DNA of 64,000 nucleotides from Clostridium thermosuccinogenes (GTDB lineage Bacteria; Bacillota; Clostridia; Acetivibrionales; DSM-5807), in NCBI RefSeq assembly GCF_002896855.1, contig NZ_CP021850.1, positions 4,303,665 to 4,367,664 on the forward strand, given 5' to 3'. The notes under the pieces are model-generated. The model had not been told where the DNA came from, ran no database searches, and saw only the letters and a program-made list of their open reading frames with translations. Positions 53,951 through 62,714 of this stretch are shown piece by piece. A program made the translations under genes and the position numbers. Numbering within the stretch: the stretch's first letter is position 1; each line of letters starts with the position of its first letter.

Positions 53951-54059
53951 AAAAAATGACTCCTTTCTGCTTGCTTCAAACTGCAATATTAATATTTTTC
54001 CGGTATAAGATTGGATTTGATCATATCCGGCATGAATTAAACAATGGGGTTGTTTTGTA

Positions 54060-54111
54060 ATTGCTGCAAGAGACTGCCGGCTGCTTTTACAGCATCAGCC
54101 GGCACAGCAAT
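54060..54111 (-). promoter_or_regulatory. Structured region upstream of focA
   Basis: A two-part stem: ATTGCTG/CAGCAAT outside and TGCCGGCTG/CAGCCGGCA inside, with an 8-base one-sided bulge and a 12-base loop. No T-run follows on either strand. It is either a structured 5' leader of focA or a processing hairpin; I know no riboswitch that matches. Confidence 0.4.
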
Positions 54112-54224
54112 CCGATTCACTCTTTTGACACCCATGACTATATATTATATCAGATTAAAGTGCTGATATATAAAATTTATTGTGCTTTTTGTATTTTTTT
54201 ATTGAAACATATAAGGCAAAACGC

Positions 54225-54258
54225 AAAAAGCACAAGGGTTTCAGCCCCCTGTGCTTTT
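54225..54258 (-). terminator. Terminator of xylB
   Basis: AAAAAGCACAAGGG (from 54225) pairs with CCCCTGTGCTTTT (to 54258). On the minus strand the stem ends in TTTTTGCG, 30 bp after the xylB stop. Confidence 0.8.
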
Positions 54259-54287
54259 ATGGCATTTCACATTATTAATGTTAGGTT

Positions 54288-55814
54288 TTATGAAAGCTTC
54301 GCCAGCTTTGCGAATTCAGCCTTCAAATCACCGTACAAACTGTTGTATATTTCATAAAACTTCTCATATTTCCTGGAGTTTTCATCAATTGGCCCGCATA
54401 CCTTGTCGACCTTGATGACCCTGTCGCATGCCTGTTCGACACTGTCAAAAAGCCCGGCTCCAACGCCTGCCAGAATCGCAGCTCCCAGCGCCGGTCCTTC
54501 CTTGGAGGAAACCATTTTCACTTCACAGCCGTACAAGTCGGCAAGCATCTGCCTCCACAGCTTGCTCGTACCTCCTCCGCCGCAGGCCATCATTTCACCC
54601 ACTGCAATTCCCATCTCCTTCAAAATATCGCTGCAGTTTTTCAGGGAATAAGAGACTCCTTCCATCACAGCGCGGATCATATCCTTTTTAGTATGGATTG
54701 CTGACAAACCAAAGAACACGCCCCGGCAATCCGGGTCCAGGTGAGGCGTCCTCTCGCCCATCAGATAAGGAAGGAATACCAGCTTATTGCTGCCTATCGG
54801 AACAGATTCCGCATCCTTATCCATCAGATAATAGGGATCGACACCCTGCCTTTTAGCCTCATCTATGTAATCCTGGCAGAAGTTGTCTCTGAACCATTTC
54901 AGCGACAGCCCAGCTCCCTGGGTAACACCCATCACATGCCAGCAGCCTGGCACGGCACAGCAAAAAGTATGCACCCTGCCCTTCGGGTCAATGGTAATCC
55001 TGCTGCTGTGAGCATAAACCACACCGCTGGTACCTATGGTGGTAAATGCCCTGCCGTCCCGTACAATTCCCGTACCTACCGCAGCAGCCGCGTTATCCCC
55101 TGCTCCGCCTACCACTATTGTCTTAACGGACAGTCCTGTTTCTTCCGCCACCTTTTGAGTTATATGACCGGTCACCTCAGGGGATTCATATACCTTACCC
55201 AGCATGGACTTGTCAATCTCCAGCTTTTCCAGCACCTCGTCCGACCAGCAGCGGTTTGGTATGTCCAGAAGCTGCATACCGCTCGCATCCGATACCTCCG
55301 TCGCAAACTCACCGGTCAGCATGAAACGGATATAATCCTTGGGAAGCAGGATATGCCTGCATCTTGCATAGTTTTCCGGTTCATTGTTGCGCACCCAGAG
55401 GATTTTGGAGGCAGTAAAGCCTGTCAGCGCAGGGTTTGCCGTAATCTCAATCAATCTTTTTGCGCCAACCCTTTCCGTTATCTCTTCGCATTCCTTCGCT
55501 GTGCGCTGGTCGCACCAGATAATCGCAGGGCGTATCACTTCATTGTTTTCATCCAGCATGACCAGTCCATGCATTTGTCCCGACAATCCGATTCCGAGGA
55601 TTGATTCGCCAGGTACTCCCGACTCCTTTATCACTCTTTTGAGGGTGTCCATGACAGCATTATACCAATCCTCCGGCTTCTGCTCGGCCCATCCGTTTTG
55701 AGGCTGATACAGCGGATACTCCTGAGATGCCGATGATACCACATTGTAGTTTTCATCAAACAAAACTGTTTTGGTGGATGATGTGCCGATATCAATTCCT
55801 ATTAAATAATTCAT
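54288..55814 (-). CDS. xylB: Xylulokinase (FGGY family)
   Basis: A 508-residue FGGY sugar kinase, most like xylulokinases: phosphate-binding YLIGIDIGTSSTKTVLFD, GLSGQMHGLV with the substrate contact MHG, catalytic GGAGDNAAAAVGTG, and ACGGGGTSKLWRQMLADL for adenosine. It phosphorylates D-xylulose (or a related ketose) for the pentose phosphate pathway. The ATG at 55814 follows GGAGGGATCGGG; the longer frame has no conservation. It lies 175 bp after lacI and across from a divergent sugar isomerase, so it belongs to the same catabolic set. Confidence 0.9.
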   Translation of the reverse strand: MNYLIGIDIGTSSTKTVLFDENYNVVSSASQEYPLYQPQNGWAEQKPEDWYNAVMDTLKRVIKESGVPGESILGIGLSGQMHGLVMLDENNEVIRPAIIWCDQRTAKECEEITERVGAKRLIEITANPALTGFTASKILWVRNNEPENYARCRHILLPKDYIRFMLTGEFATEVSDASGMQLLDIPNRCWSDEVLEKLEIDKSMLGKVYESPEVTGHITQKVAEETGLSVKTIVVGGAGDNAAAAVGTGIVRDGRAFTTIGTSGVVYAHSSRITIDPKGRVHTFCCAVPGCWHVMGVTQGAGLSLKWFRDNFCQDYIDEAKRQGVDPYYLMDKDAESVPIGSNKLVFLPYLMGERTPHLDPDCRGVFFGLSAIHTKKDMIRAVMEGVSYSLKNCSDILKEMGIAVGEMMACGGGGTSKLWRQMLADLYGCEVKMVSSKEGPALGAAILAGVGAGLFDSVEQACDRVIKVDKVCGPIDENSRKYEKFYEIYNSLYGDLKAEFAKLAKLS

Positions 55815-55989
55815 CCCGATCCCTCCATTATATTTATTTAAAACACCTTGATGTAAGGCAGGAAACTTTGGCAGCAAGCCTTGCCCCATGTTTCATGACG
55901 ATTGCAATATTCGGGCATCGCGCCCCTTATTATGAAATCCATATTTTCATTTTTATTGATATTCTGCATAATATGCCGAATGCGTCCGG

Positions 55990-57024
55990 TTATGGTGTCT
56001 GGTAAAGATTCTCCAGTATTTTTATCTTGTTTTCCACTATGAACTGGTCATTGTGCGGCCTTGCTCCGCTTACCAAATAATCGTAGGCAATATGCACCGA
56101 TTTATTTCCCTGAAGGAAAGGCTGCTGGCAGATGGTGGCCTTGATCAGCCCTTTTTCCATCATTTCAACGGTAGAAGGCACGTCGTCGAAGCATACAATG
56201 GTAATTTTATTCTCCAGCCCCAGGGATATCACCGCCCTGCACACTCCATAGGCACCGGCGGCGGCAATAAAAAGAGCGTCAATTTCCTTGTGCTCGAGCA
56301 ACATCTTTTTTGTAGCTTCAAAGGCTATGATGTCGTCATCATTGGATTCTGCAAAGTCGACCACTTCTATTCCGGGATATCTCCTCTTTATCACATTGCG
56401 AAAACCTTGGACCCTTTGATTGTGCCCCAGTATTTTGACTGAACCGGTGATGACTCCGACCTTGGCCCTTCCTCCGGTCAGAAGCCCCAGCATGCCGCAT
56501 GCCGTCTCTCCTCCCTTGACATAATCGCAGCCCACATAGCAAAGCCTTTTGCTGTTTTCTATATCCGTGTTCAGGGTGATTACCGGAATGCCTTTATCCG
56601 TCAATTCATCAATTTTTGCAGCGATTTCGGCATCGCTTATGGAGTTGAGGATAAGAGCATGAATCCCGCCTTCGAGTTCTTCAATCAGTTTTAACTGTCT
56701 TTGTATATCGTAGCCCTTCATCGTTTTGATTATTATTTTGACTCCGTAATCATGAAGCTCATTTTCCGCCTGATGAATTCCCTTCAAGACGTCATCAAAA
56801 AAGGGATTGCCTTCCGAAGCCACAATTACGCCTATTACAAAAGACTTTTTGCGCGCCGCCAGAGCTTTTCCTGCAATATTGGGCTTGTAGTCCAACTGTT
56901 CTGCAACACGCCTTATCAGCGCTTCGGTCTCCGGCTTTACTTTGCCGCGGTTATTCAGCACCCGGTCCACCGTACCTCTGGAAACACCGCACAACTCGGC
57001 AATCTTTTTTATTGTAACAGCCAC
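55990..57024 (-). CDS. LacI-family transcriptional regulator
   Basis: A 344-residue repressor. The N-terminal helix-turn-helix VTIKKIAELCGVSRGTVDRVL and hinge (NIAGKALAARK) are of LacI type; the rest is a periplasmic-binding-like ligand domain (VIGVIVASEGNPFFDDVL, NSISDAEIAAKID, CFDDVPSTVEMMEKGLI) closest to sugar-binding proteins. GTG start. Two identical-core palindromes, one behind its own promoter and one behind the isomerase promoter, are its probable operators, so it should repress itself and the isomerase until the sugar is present. Confidence 0.92.
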   Translation of the reverse strand: MAVTIKKIAELCGVSRGTVDRVLNNRGKVKPETEALIRRVAEQLDYKPNIAGKALAARKKSFVIGVIVASEGNPFFDDVLKGIHQAENELHDYGVKIIIKTMKGYDIQRQLKLIEELEGGIHALILNSISDAEIAAKIDELTDKGIPVITLNTDIENSKRLCYVGCDYVKGGETACGMLGLLTGGRAKVGVITGSVKILGHNQRVQGFRNVIKRRYPGIEVVDFAESNDDDIIAFEATKKMLLEHKEIDALFIAAAGAYGVCRAVISLGLENKITIVCFDDVPSTVEMMEKGLIKATICQQPFLQGNKSVHIAYDYLVSGARPHNDQFIVENKIKILENLYQTP

Positions 57025-57119
57025 TAGCGAGTCACATCCTATCTTTATTTCTGTTTCTGATTATCTTTGCCTTTATCATATCTTTACATCTTCTGAGCTT
57101 CAGCGCCAAATCACCCCAC

Positions 57120-57174
57120 TGTGCTCATGCACATTGTATATATTTATCATACATGCCCGGATGTCATACGTCAA
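57120..57174 (-). promoter_or_regulatory. lacI promoter and operator O1
   Basis: Minus-strand promoter TTGACG (57169-57174), 17 bp, TATGAT (57146-57151). The palindrome TGTGC-TCAT-GCACA at 57120-57133 lies just past the predicted start site (about 57139). Confidence 0.75.
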
Positions 57175-57275
57175 TGCATTAATATGATTTTATTTGCCAG
57201 CATGCTGCTGAAAAACTTCAGGCAGAATTGACTTCCGTTCCGCATATACCTCTGTGCGGCAGCATAAAATTATGT

Positions 57276-57340
57276 TTGACAAGGCTTTGAATTGATGTTA
57301 TTCTGAGTGTATCTGATGGTCTATTTTGTGCTCAGGCACA
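57276..57340 (+). promoter_or_regulatory. Isomerase promoter and operator O2
   Basis: Plus-strand promoter TTGACA (57276-57281), 17 bp, TATTCT (57299-57304). The palindrome TGTGC-TCAG-GCACA at 57327-57340 lies downstream of the start site, where a bound repressor would block transcription. Confidence 0.78.
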
Positions 57341-57374
57341 TTCTGAAAAGTATGATATGAAAAGGGGGATTAGG

Positions 57375-58859
57375 TTGAATAACATTCCTGAAGTAAAACT
57401 GGGTATAATCGCCGTAAGCCGCGACTGTTTCGTCATCGAGCTCTCCGAAAGAAGAAGGGCTGCCATTGTAAAAAGCTATACCGATATGGGAGGCAGCATT
57501 TTTGAAGCAAAAACTACCGTGGAAAACGAAAATGACATGCTCAAGGCGGTGGAAGAGGTCAAAAAAGCCGGCTGCAATGCTCTGGTGGTTTTCCTTGGTA
57601 ATTTTGGCCCTGAAACACCGGAAACTCTGATCGCCAAGAATTTTGATGGCCCTGTTATGTATGTAGCGGCTGCCGAAGAATCCGGCGATGATTTGATTAA
57701 CGGCAGAGGCGATGCCTACTGCGGTATGCTGAACTGCTCATATAACCTCGGACTTAGGAAAATTCCTGCCGTCATACCATCATATCCCGTTGGTACTGCT
57801 GAAGATATAGCGAAAATGATTGACGAATTCGTTCCCGTTGCCCGTGCGCTCATCGGACTTTCTAAATTAAAAGTTATAAGCTTTGGACCGAGGCCTCAGG
57901 ATTTCTTTGCATGCAATGCGCCCATCAAACCTCTCTACGACATAGGAGTGGAAATCCAGGAAAATTCCGAGCTCGATCTGCTGGTAGCTTACAGAGCTCA
58001 CAAGGATGACCCAAGAATCCCAAGTGTTGTAGAAGATATGGCTGCAGAGTTGGGCTTGGGCAATCAATACCCTGAACTGCTGCCTCGTATGGCTCAATAT
58101 GAGCTCACCTTGCTGGATTGGGCGGAGCAGAACAAAGGTTCCAGAGAATATGTGGTATTTGCCAACAAATGTTGGCCGGCATTCCCCAAAGAATTCGGCT
58201 TTGAACCATGCTATGTAAACAGCCGTCTTGCCTCAAAGGGTTGTCCGGTTTCCTGCGAAGTAGATATTTACGGTGCTGTCAGTGAATATATCGGAGCTTG
58301 CGTAACCAACGACGCTGTAACATTGCTGGACATCAACAACAGTGTTCCGAAGGATATCTATGAAGCAGATATCAAAGGTAAATATAACTACACCCTGAAA
58401 GATGTTTTCATGGGATTCCACTGTGGAAATACGCCTCTGTGCAAGCTTTCCAAGGGTGCCATAAAGTATCAGCTCATTCAGAACAGGCTTTTGGAAAACG
58501 GAGGGGAGCCTGACTTTACAAGGGGTACCCTGGAAGGCGATATCGCTCCGGGTAAAATCACATTCTTCCGCCTGCAAAGCACCCCCGATACAAAATTGCA
58601 AGCATATATTGCCCAGGGAGAAGTGCTTCCGGTAGCAACCCGCTCCTTCGGAGGAATAGGTGTTTTTGCCATCCCTGAAATGGGCCGCTTCTATCGTTAT
58701 GTGCTTATAGCAAAGCGTTATCCCCATCATGGGGCAGTTGCCTTCAGCCATTGCGGAAAAGCGCTTCATACCATTTTCTCATATCTTGGTGTGGACGATA
58801 TTTCCTTCAATCAGCCGAAAGGCATGCTGTATAAGAATGAAAACCCTTTTGATGCATAA
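57375..58859 (+). CDS. L-fucose/L-arabinose isomerase family protein
   Basis: About 494 residues of the FucI/AraA-like isomerase superfamily: an N-terminal Rossmann-like part (VKLGIIAVSRDCF, ALVVFLGNFGPETP), a middle with SFGPRPQDFFACNAP and VNSRLASKGCPVSCEVDIYGA, and metal-ligand-bearing C-terminal segments (MGFHCGNTPLCKLS, HHGAVAFSHCGKAL). It should turn an aldose into a ketose, which the xylulokinase could phosphorylate; the substrate is not certain. TTG at 57375, six bases after AAAAGGGGG, is preferred to the ATG at 57357, which would contain that ribosome site. Confidence 0.85.
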   Translation: MNNIPEVKLGIIAVSRDCFVIELSERRRAAIVKSYTDMGGSIFEAKTTVENENDMLKAVEEVKKAGCNALVVFLGNFGPETPETLIAKNFDGPVMYVAAAEESGDDLINGRGDAYCGMLNCSYNLGLRKIPAVIPSYPVGTAEDIAKMIDEFVPVARALIGLSKLKVISFGPRPQDFFACNAPIKPLYDIGVEIQENSELDLLVAYRAHKDDPRIPSVVEDMAAELGLGNQYPELLPRMAQYELTLLDWAEQNKGSREYVVFANKCWPAFPKEFGFEPCYVNSRLASKGCPVSCEVDIYGAVSEYIGACVTNDAVTLLDINNSVPKDIYEADIKGKYNYTLKDVFMGFHCGNTPLCKLSKGAIKYQLIQNRLLENGGEPDFTRGTLEGDIAPGKITFFRLQSTPDTKLQAYIAQGEVLPVATRSFGGIGVFAIPEMGRFYRYVLIAKRYPHHGAVAFSHCGKALHTIFSYLGVDDISFNQPKGMLYKNENPFDA

Positions 58860-58958
58860 TGAACTGGTTTGAAAACACAAGCTTGGTTATATAAATTTTT
58901 GCGATTGGCATGCGATTGGCAGTGACGAAGGGCTGACCGAAAACCCAAAGAGCCGGTT

Positions 58959-59010
58959 AATAAGCTCTTATGCCGGAGGGTATAAATTACAGATGCCGGC
59001 ATAGCTTATT
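58959..59010 (+). terminator. Long hairpin after the isomerase
   Basis: AATAAGCT and TATGCCGG on the left pair with CCGGCATA and AGCTTATT on the right around a 19-base loop. Only a weak T-rich tail follows (GTGTTATAAAT). Probable terminator of the isomerase gene. Confidence 0.55.
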
Positions 59011-59079
59011 GTGTTATAAATATTACTGAAATATAGCTGGCGGAGCTGCCTGTATAAGAGTTAACCTGTATAAACGTTG

Positions 59080-59420
59080 ATATGATCCCCTTGAAGCAGA
59101 CAGTGAAAAAGCACTTTACAAAAAGGGGATCATATTTATATGCCAAAAAGATTTAATGCCAAAAAGATTTAATGCCACAAAATCAAGCAATCCATCTGGA
59201 AGAAAAACAGACCTGTCGAACCTATCTCAGAGGTGAAGATGGAGCCTCGAAGATAGTTTATTAATTCGACATTACAGAATCAGCCTCGATTTAGACAGTT
59301 TGAAAGCCATTATCCGATGGCCTGAAAGCCGATAATTAATTTCTACATTCACTTTTACAGCAACAGAAGATTCCAAGGGAAGCTGCCCAGGCTATCGCCA
59401 AAGGAATATAGCTCCCATAT
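59080..59420 (+). mobile_element. Probable insertion-sequence remnant
   Basis: A perfect 13-bp inverted repeat (ATATGATCCCCTT at 59080-59092, matched at 59123-59135) is followed by a sequence reading MPKRFNA-like transposase starts in broken frames. The 16-bp unit ATGCCAAAAAGATTTA is duplicated in tandem (59140-59171). No intact frame remains. The family is not certain. Confidence 0.35.
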
Positions 59421-59455
59421 CCAAGCAGCGGTTTAGATTCAGGCAGCTTTTTTAT

Positions 59456-59721
59456 GGGTTCGATTCCGTCCCTGAATGCAAAACAAAAACCACGGTACTA
59501 ACCGTGGTTTTCTTGGAGCTGGTGGACGGAATCACCGTCCGGCTTCGCTGTACTGCCCGCTCAGATTCCGCTTCGCTCCATCTTGCGCACACTCGCCTAA
59601 AAACGTGCATTTAGCACGTTTTCTTCACGGCTCGTGCCCTCTCGGGTTCGATTCCGTCCCTGTATGCAAAACAAAAACCACGGCACTAACCGTGGTTTAT
59701 TTGGAGCTGGTGGACGGAATC
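59456..59721. repeat. Direct repeat of a tRNA-Thr 3' end plus terminator
   Basis: Two 78-bp near-identical units at 59456-59533 and 59644-59721, 188 bp apart. Each starts with GGGTTCGATTCCGTCC on the plus strand, contains a CCACGG/CCGTGG hairpin, and ends with GGTGGACGGAATC, the acceptor and T-arm end of the minus-strand tRNA-Thr. The second unit overlaps the real tRNA; the first is a truncated tRNA end. The start and end of each unit are inverted copies of each other. Confidence 0.8.
59671..59698 (-). terminator. Terminator of tRNA-Thr
   Basis: On the minus strand AAACCACGG and CCGTGGTTT form a 9-bp stem followed by TTGTTTTG, directly after the tRNA CCA end. The same hairpin is copied in the first repeat unit near 59485. 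Confidence 0.75.
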
Positions 59722-59777
59722 GAACCCCCGACCTGCTGATTACAAGTCAGCTGCTCTACCTGCTGAGCTACACCAGC
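59702..59777 (-). tRNA. tRNA-Thr (anticodon TGT)
   Basis: 76 bases with CCA encoded. Acceptor GCTGGTG pairs with CACCAGC, discriminator T; D-arm TAGCTCAGCAGGTAGAGCA; anticodon loop CTTGTAA in the stem CTGA/TCAG; T-loop GGTTCGATTCC. The cloverleaf is complete. Confidence 0.96.
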
Positions 59778-60157
59778 ATAAAATAATGCTATTTTTTTGT
59801 CATCTAAACAGATGATATCTCAACTGCGTGTATATAATAACATGCACCCCTGCTCAAAGTCAACCCCTTTTTGCAGGAAATTTGTGTCACATTATGGGCT
59901 GTGTTTCCAATCACATATTTAATAATGAACTGAAATCTTTTATCGAAAGCACAATAATACCTTTCCTTAGGGAAAGCGTTCTGCTGTTTTTGAACATTGT
60001 TGATCAAGTTGCCTTTTTGCATCAACAGCTTTCCAAAAGCCTTCAAAAAGAGATTATGCCATCACCAATCCCCACAACTCCGTAGGCAACTTTTGCTCAT
60101 ATCAAATTCAATGGGTCTACTGAGTCATATCCATAAAAATCTAAGGAAAACTCAAAC
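59778..60157. other. Gene-free stretch between tRNA-Thr and the Cys-rich gene
   Basis: Short open frames occur on both strands but none has a ribosome site or family motif. The stretch upstream of 59900 should hold the tRNA promoter. Confidence 0.3.
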
Positions 60158-60187
60158 TTGACATACTGGTGTCACATTTTGTATGGC
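60158..60187 (+). promoter_or_regulatory. Possible promoter of the Cys-rich gene
   Basis: TTGACA (60158-60163), an 18-bp spacer and TATGGC (60182-60187), 28 bp before the ATG at 60216. Confidence 0.4.
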
Positions 60188-60215
60188 AGAATAGTGGAAA
60201 AGGGGGATGATTTTG

Positions 60216-60748
60216 ATGGCAAATAAAGTTGACAGAATACTCGAAAGTATTAAAACGATCACCGGAACGGACAGTTACAATAGCATTATAGCAGATTGCG
60301 GAGTTCTAGATTCGAAGGCAACTCCCAACAAGCAGGCAAAATATGTTAAGAAAATAATTGACAAGATTAATGAGACCCAAGGTGAAGAAGCTGTTGAAAA
60401 AATAATGAAACCTTGCGGGTATCAATGTATCTCTGATTCAATAATTGATAAGGCAAAGAAACTATATGAAAAATCCAGCAGCATTGATGACTTTTTGCAG
60501 CTCCTCAATGGGCAACACATCGGTGGTGGGCAACTACATACGAAGGATGGGAAAATAATCGGTATATACAATACCTGCTACTGTGGCCTTGCAAAGAATG
60601 CAAAAGGTATGTCACCCGTATACTGCTACTGCTCAACAGGTTGGTTTGAAAGGTTATTTTCATCTATTTTTGGAGACTCGGTAAAAGTGAAAAAATACAA
60701 ACAATTTTGGATGGCTCGGATAAGTGCATATTTGAAATTAGTTATTAG
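60216..60748 (+). pseudogene. Cys-rich protein of unknown function, frameshifted near its end
   Basis: About 177 residues; I cannot name the family. The protein has a helical N-terminal half (ILESIKTITGTDSYNSIIAD) and a Cys-rich second half: CGYQC, YNTCYCGLAKNAKGMSPVYC and YCSTGWFERLFSSIFG, which suggests a metal or cluster site. At the A6 run near 60690 the frame seems shifted: the annotated frame runs on as unlike sequence to 60773, whereas the -1 frame gives a sensible end (QTILDGSDKCIFEISY, stop at 60746-60748) with one more Cys. A lost A in a homopolymer, real or a sequencing error, explains it. ATG 60216 follows AAAAGGGGG by nine bases. Confidence 0.6.
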
Positions 60749-60816
60749 TGCAAATATTTGCGTGTCCAAATGAAACCCACTTTTTACACCGGCCGGATTG
60801 CCCCTTTTGAAAGCAT

Positions 60817-60885
60817 AAAAAATCTGACATCCAGTCTTATGATGTCAGTCGTTGTTTTACTGGGGATTTTAATCCAATCCCCAGT
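60817..60885 (-). terminator. Terminator region of tRNA-Val
   Basis: Two hairpins follow the tRNA on the minus strand: ACTGGGGATT/AATCCCCAGT (60859-60885), then TGACATC/GATGTCA (60825-60847) followed by GATTTTTT. The second is a normal intrinsic terminator. Confidence 0.75.
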
Positions 60886-60909
60886 TACAAGTATGGAAAA
60901 TAAAAATTA

Positions 60910-60985
60910 TGGTGGGCACTATAGGGCTCGAACCTATGACCCCCTGCTTGTAAGGCAGGTGCTCTCCCAGCTGAGCTAAGCGCCC
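60910..60985 (-). tRNA. tRNA-Val (anticodon TAC)
   Basis: 76 bases with CCA encoded. Acceptor GGGCGCT with AGTGCCC, D-arm TAGCTCAGCTGGGAGAGCA, anticodon loop CTTACAA, T-loop GGTTCGAGCCC. Complete cloverleaf. Confidence 0.96.
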
Positions 60986-61159
60986 AAATTATAAGCAAGT
61001 CCATATGTCTTGCGTCGCATGAATTATTATAACACCCCCAGCTTCAAAAAGTCAAACAATTTCTTTACTTCTGCAGATTATTATAAATTGCAATATTAAA
61101 TGCCATACAAATTTTGGTAATTCCATTGTTTGCTAGACAAATTTCTTTGCTGCTGCAGA

Positions 61160-62185
61160 TTATTTATATATTTCCATTATCAAATCCTTTGTGACCTGCT
61201 CATCGTGTATGTAATAGCTTGCCCCGTTTAAATATCTGGCTTCACCGGGAAGGACGTAAGTTTTAACATTATCCATATCCATCTGTGAAAGCTCCATTGC
61301 GTATGCGAGCATATCATCGGCAGTCATACTGGTTTTTATGTACTCCTTGGCAATGTCTATCAACTTAAAAAGCTGCAGCCCCAAAGCCTTGTTCATAGCC
61401 GTTTTTATCAGGTCCTGCTGCCTCTTTATTCTGCCTATATCTCCATCAGAATGGGTATTATCATTATTTTGCCTGAATCGAAGGAATTTTACCGCTTCTT
61501 CCCCATTGAGGGTTCTTTTTCCCTTCTTAAAATGGATATGCAGATCATCCAAAGGGTCGTCATAGTCCATATCAAAAGGTATGTTTACCTCAACCCCTCC
61601 TAATGCGTCGATAATTTCCTCCACGCCTTTATATTCTATTTTTACAAAATGGTGAACCGGAATCCGCAGCAAATCCCTTACGCTGTTCATCGAAGATTGG
61701 GCTCTTTCCGCCAGGGTTTTGCCATAAAAGCTGGCATTGATCTTTTTTTCCGGCGCAGTCTCAAATCCCGGCCTGTAGAAATAGGTATCCCTGGGAATCG
61801 ATATCAAATCCAGCGAATTGCTTTCAGGGTCCAGACTTGCAACTATCATGACATCAGCCAGGGAATATTGGGCTATCCCAAGGCATAAAATATTTATCCG
61901 CTTGCTTTCCTTAATCATTTTAAGATAAGGGTCGGCATATTCCGGTTTTTCTTCACCGGAACTGCCATGCTTTGAGACATCCTTGCCTTCATTATCTCCA
62001 TCGCTTATACCGTCTACATCGCTGTAGTCCTGCGGTATGTCATTTCCATAACCTCCGTCAATATCAGCGGCTTCTATACCTTCTTCATGAAAATAATTCA
62101 GCGTCGCTCTCACAAAAGCATACATCCCTACTGTTAGAACAATAACTATCCCTACCACTGCCAATATGACAACAGGTTTTTTCAA
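61160..62185 (-). CDS. LytR-CpsA-Psr (LCP) family protein
   Basis: About 341 residues: a short cytoplasmic start, one membrane helix (VVILAVVGIVIVLTVGMYAF), an acidic linker (about 45-85) and an extracellular LCP domain. Conserved pieces are DVMIVASLDPESNSLDLISIPRDTYF with the catalytic Arg/Asp, KINASFYGK, LGGVEVNIPFDMDYDD and RFRQNNDNTHSDGDIGRIKRQQ. LCP enzymes attach wall teichoic acid or other polymers to peptidoglycan. I prefer the TTG at 62185, eight bases after GGGAGG; the ATG at 62191 is only two bases from it. Confidence 0.92.
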   Translation of the reverse strand: MKKPVVILAVVGIVIVLTVGMYAFVRATLNYFHEEGIEAADIDGGYGNDIPQDYSDVDGISDGDNEGKDVSKHGSSGEEKPEYADPYLKMIKESKRINILCLGIAQYSLADVMIVASLDPESNSLDLISIPRDTYFYRPGFETAPEKKINASFYGKTLAERAQSSMNSVRDLLRIPVHHFVKIEYKGVEEIIDALGGVEVNIPFDMDYDDPLDDLHIHFKKGKRTLNGEEAVKFLRFRQNNDNTHSDGDIGRIKRQQDLIKTAMNKALGLQLFKLIDIAKEYIKTSMTADDMLAYAMELSQMDMDNVKTYVLPGEARYLNGASYYIHDEQVTKDLIMEIYK

Positions 62186-62466
62186 AACCATTCCCTCCCA
62201 GGACTTTGTATAAAATATTAGACTATTTTTTACCTTCATGGTTCCATATATTTTAATGAGGGCTTAGCCCTAACGCTGTAAGATTAGTTCAATCATATCC
62301 AATTGAACTAATTAGCCGGCATCCATGCGAGGAGGAGGCATTCTCCCCCTCCTGACCTTATCACTGGCTCCGCCCATCTTTTTAATTATATCCAACCTTT
62401 GATGGGACAGGAAATCAAAATTTCAAAAAATTTTTTAAAAAAGTCTGTTATTTTTTTATCAAAGTA

Positions 62467-62475
62467 TGTTATAAT
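62467..62475 (+). promoter_or_regulatory. Extended -10 promoter of the small membrane peptide
   Basis: TGTTATAAT (TG, one base, TATAAT) with an AT-rich upstream region and no clear -35 box, about 54 bp before the ATG at 62529. Confidence 0.6.
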
Positions 62476-62528
62476 ATAAACAGAGAATGTTAAATAATAA
62501 ACAATATATATGAAGGTGGTGTTTACCT

Positions 62529-62714
62529 ATGACAGTATTGTTTTTAGCTATAATGGTTGCATTAAGCTATTCCTTGCTCAAGAGCATAATCAAACACGAA
62601 ACAAGGCTTGCAGCAAAATTCGCCGATGTAAAAGCATTCGAACCGGACTATAATGATATGAGCGAAGACTCTTTGTGTTCGATTTATTATACATGCTATA
62701 AATATCCCGCCTGA
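62529..62714 (+). CDS. Small membrane peptide of unknown function
   Basis: A 61-residue peptide with an N-terminal membrane helix (TVLFLAIMVALSYSLL), a basic turn (KSIIKHETR) and an acidic soluble end with two Cys (SLCSIYYTCYKYPA). AAGGTGGT lies about nine bases before the ATG and an extended -10 promoter lies just upstream, so I think it is expressed. No family recognised. It stands alone between the LCP gene and the isoprenoid-synthase-like gene. Confidence 0.55.
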   Translation: MTVLFLAIMVALSYSLLKSIIKHETRLAAKFADVKAFEPDYNDMSEDSLCSIYYTCYKYPA

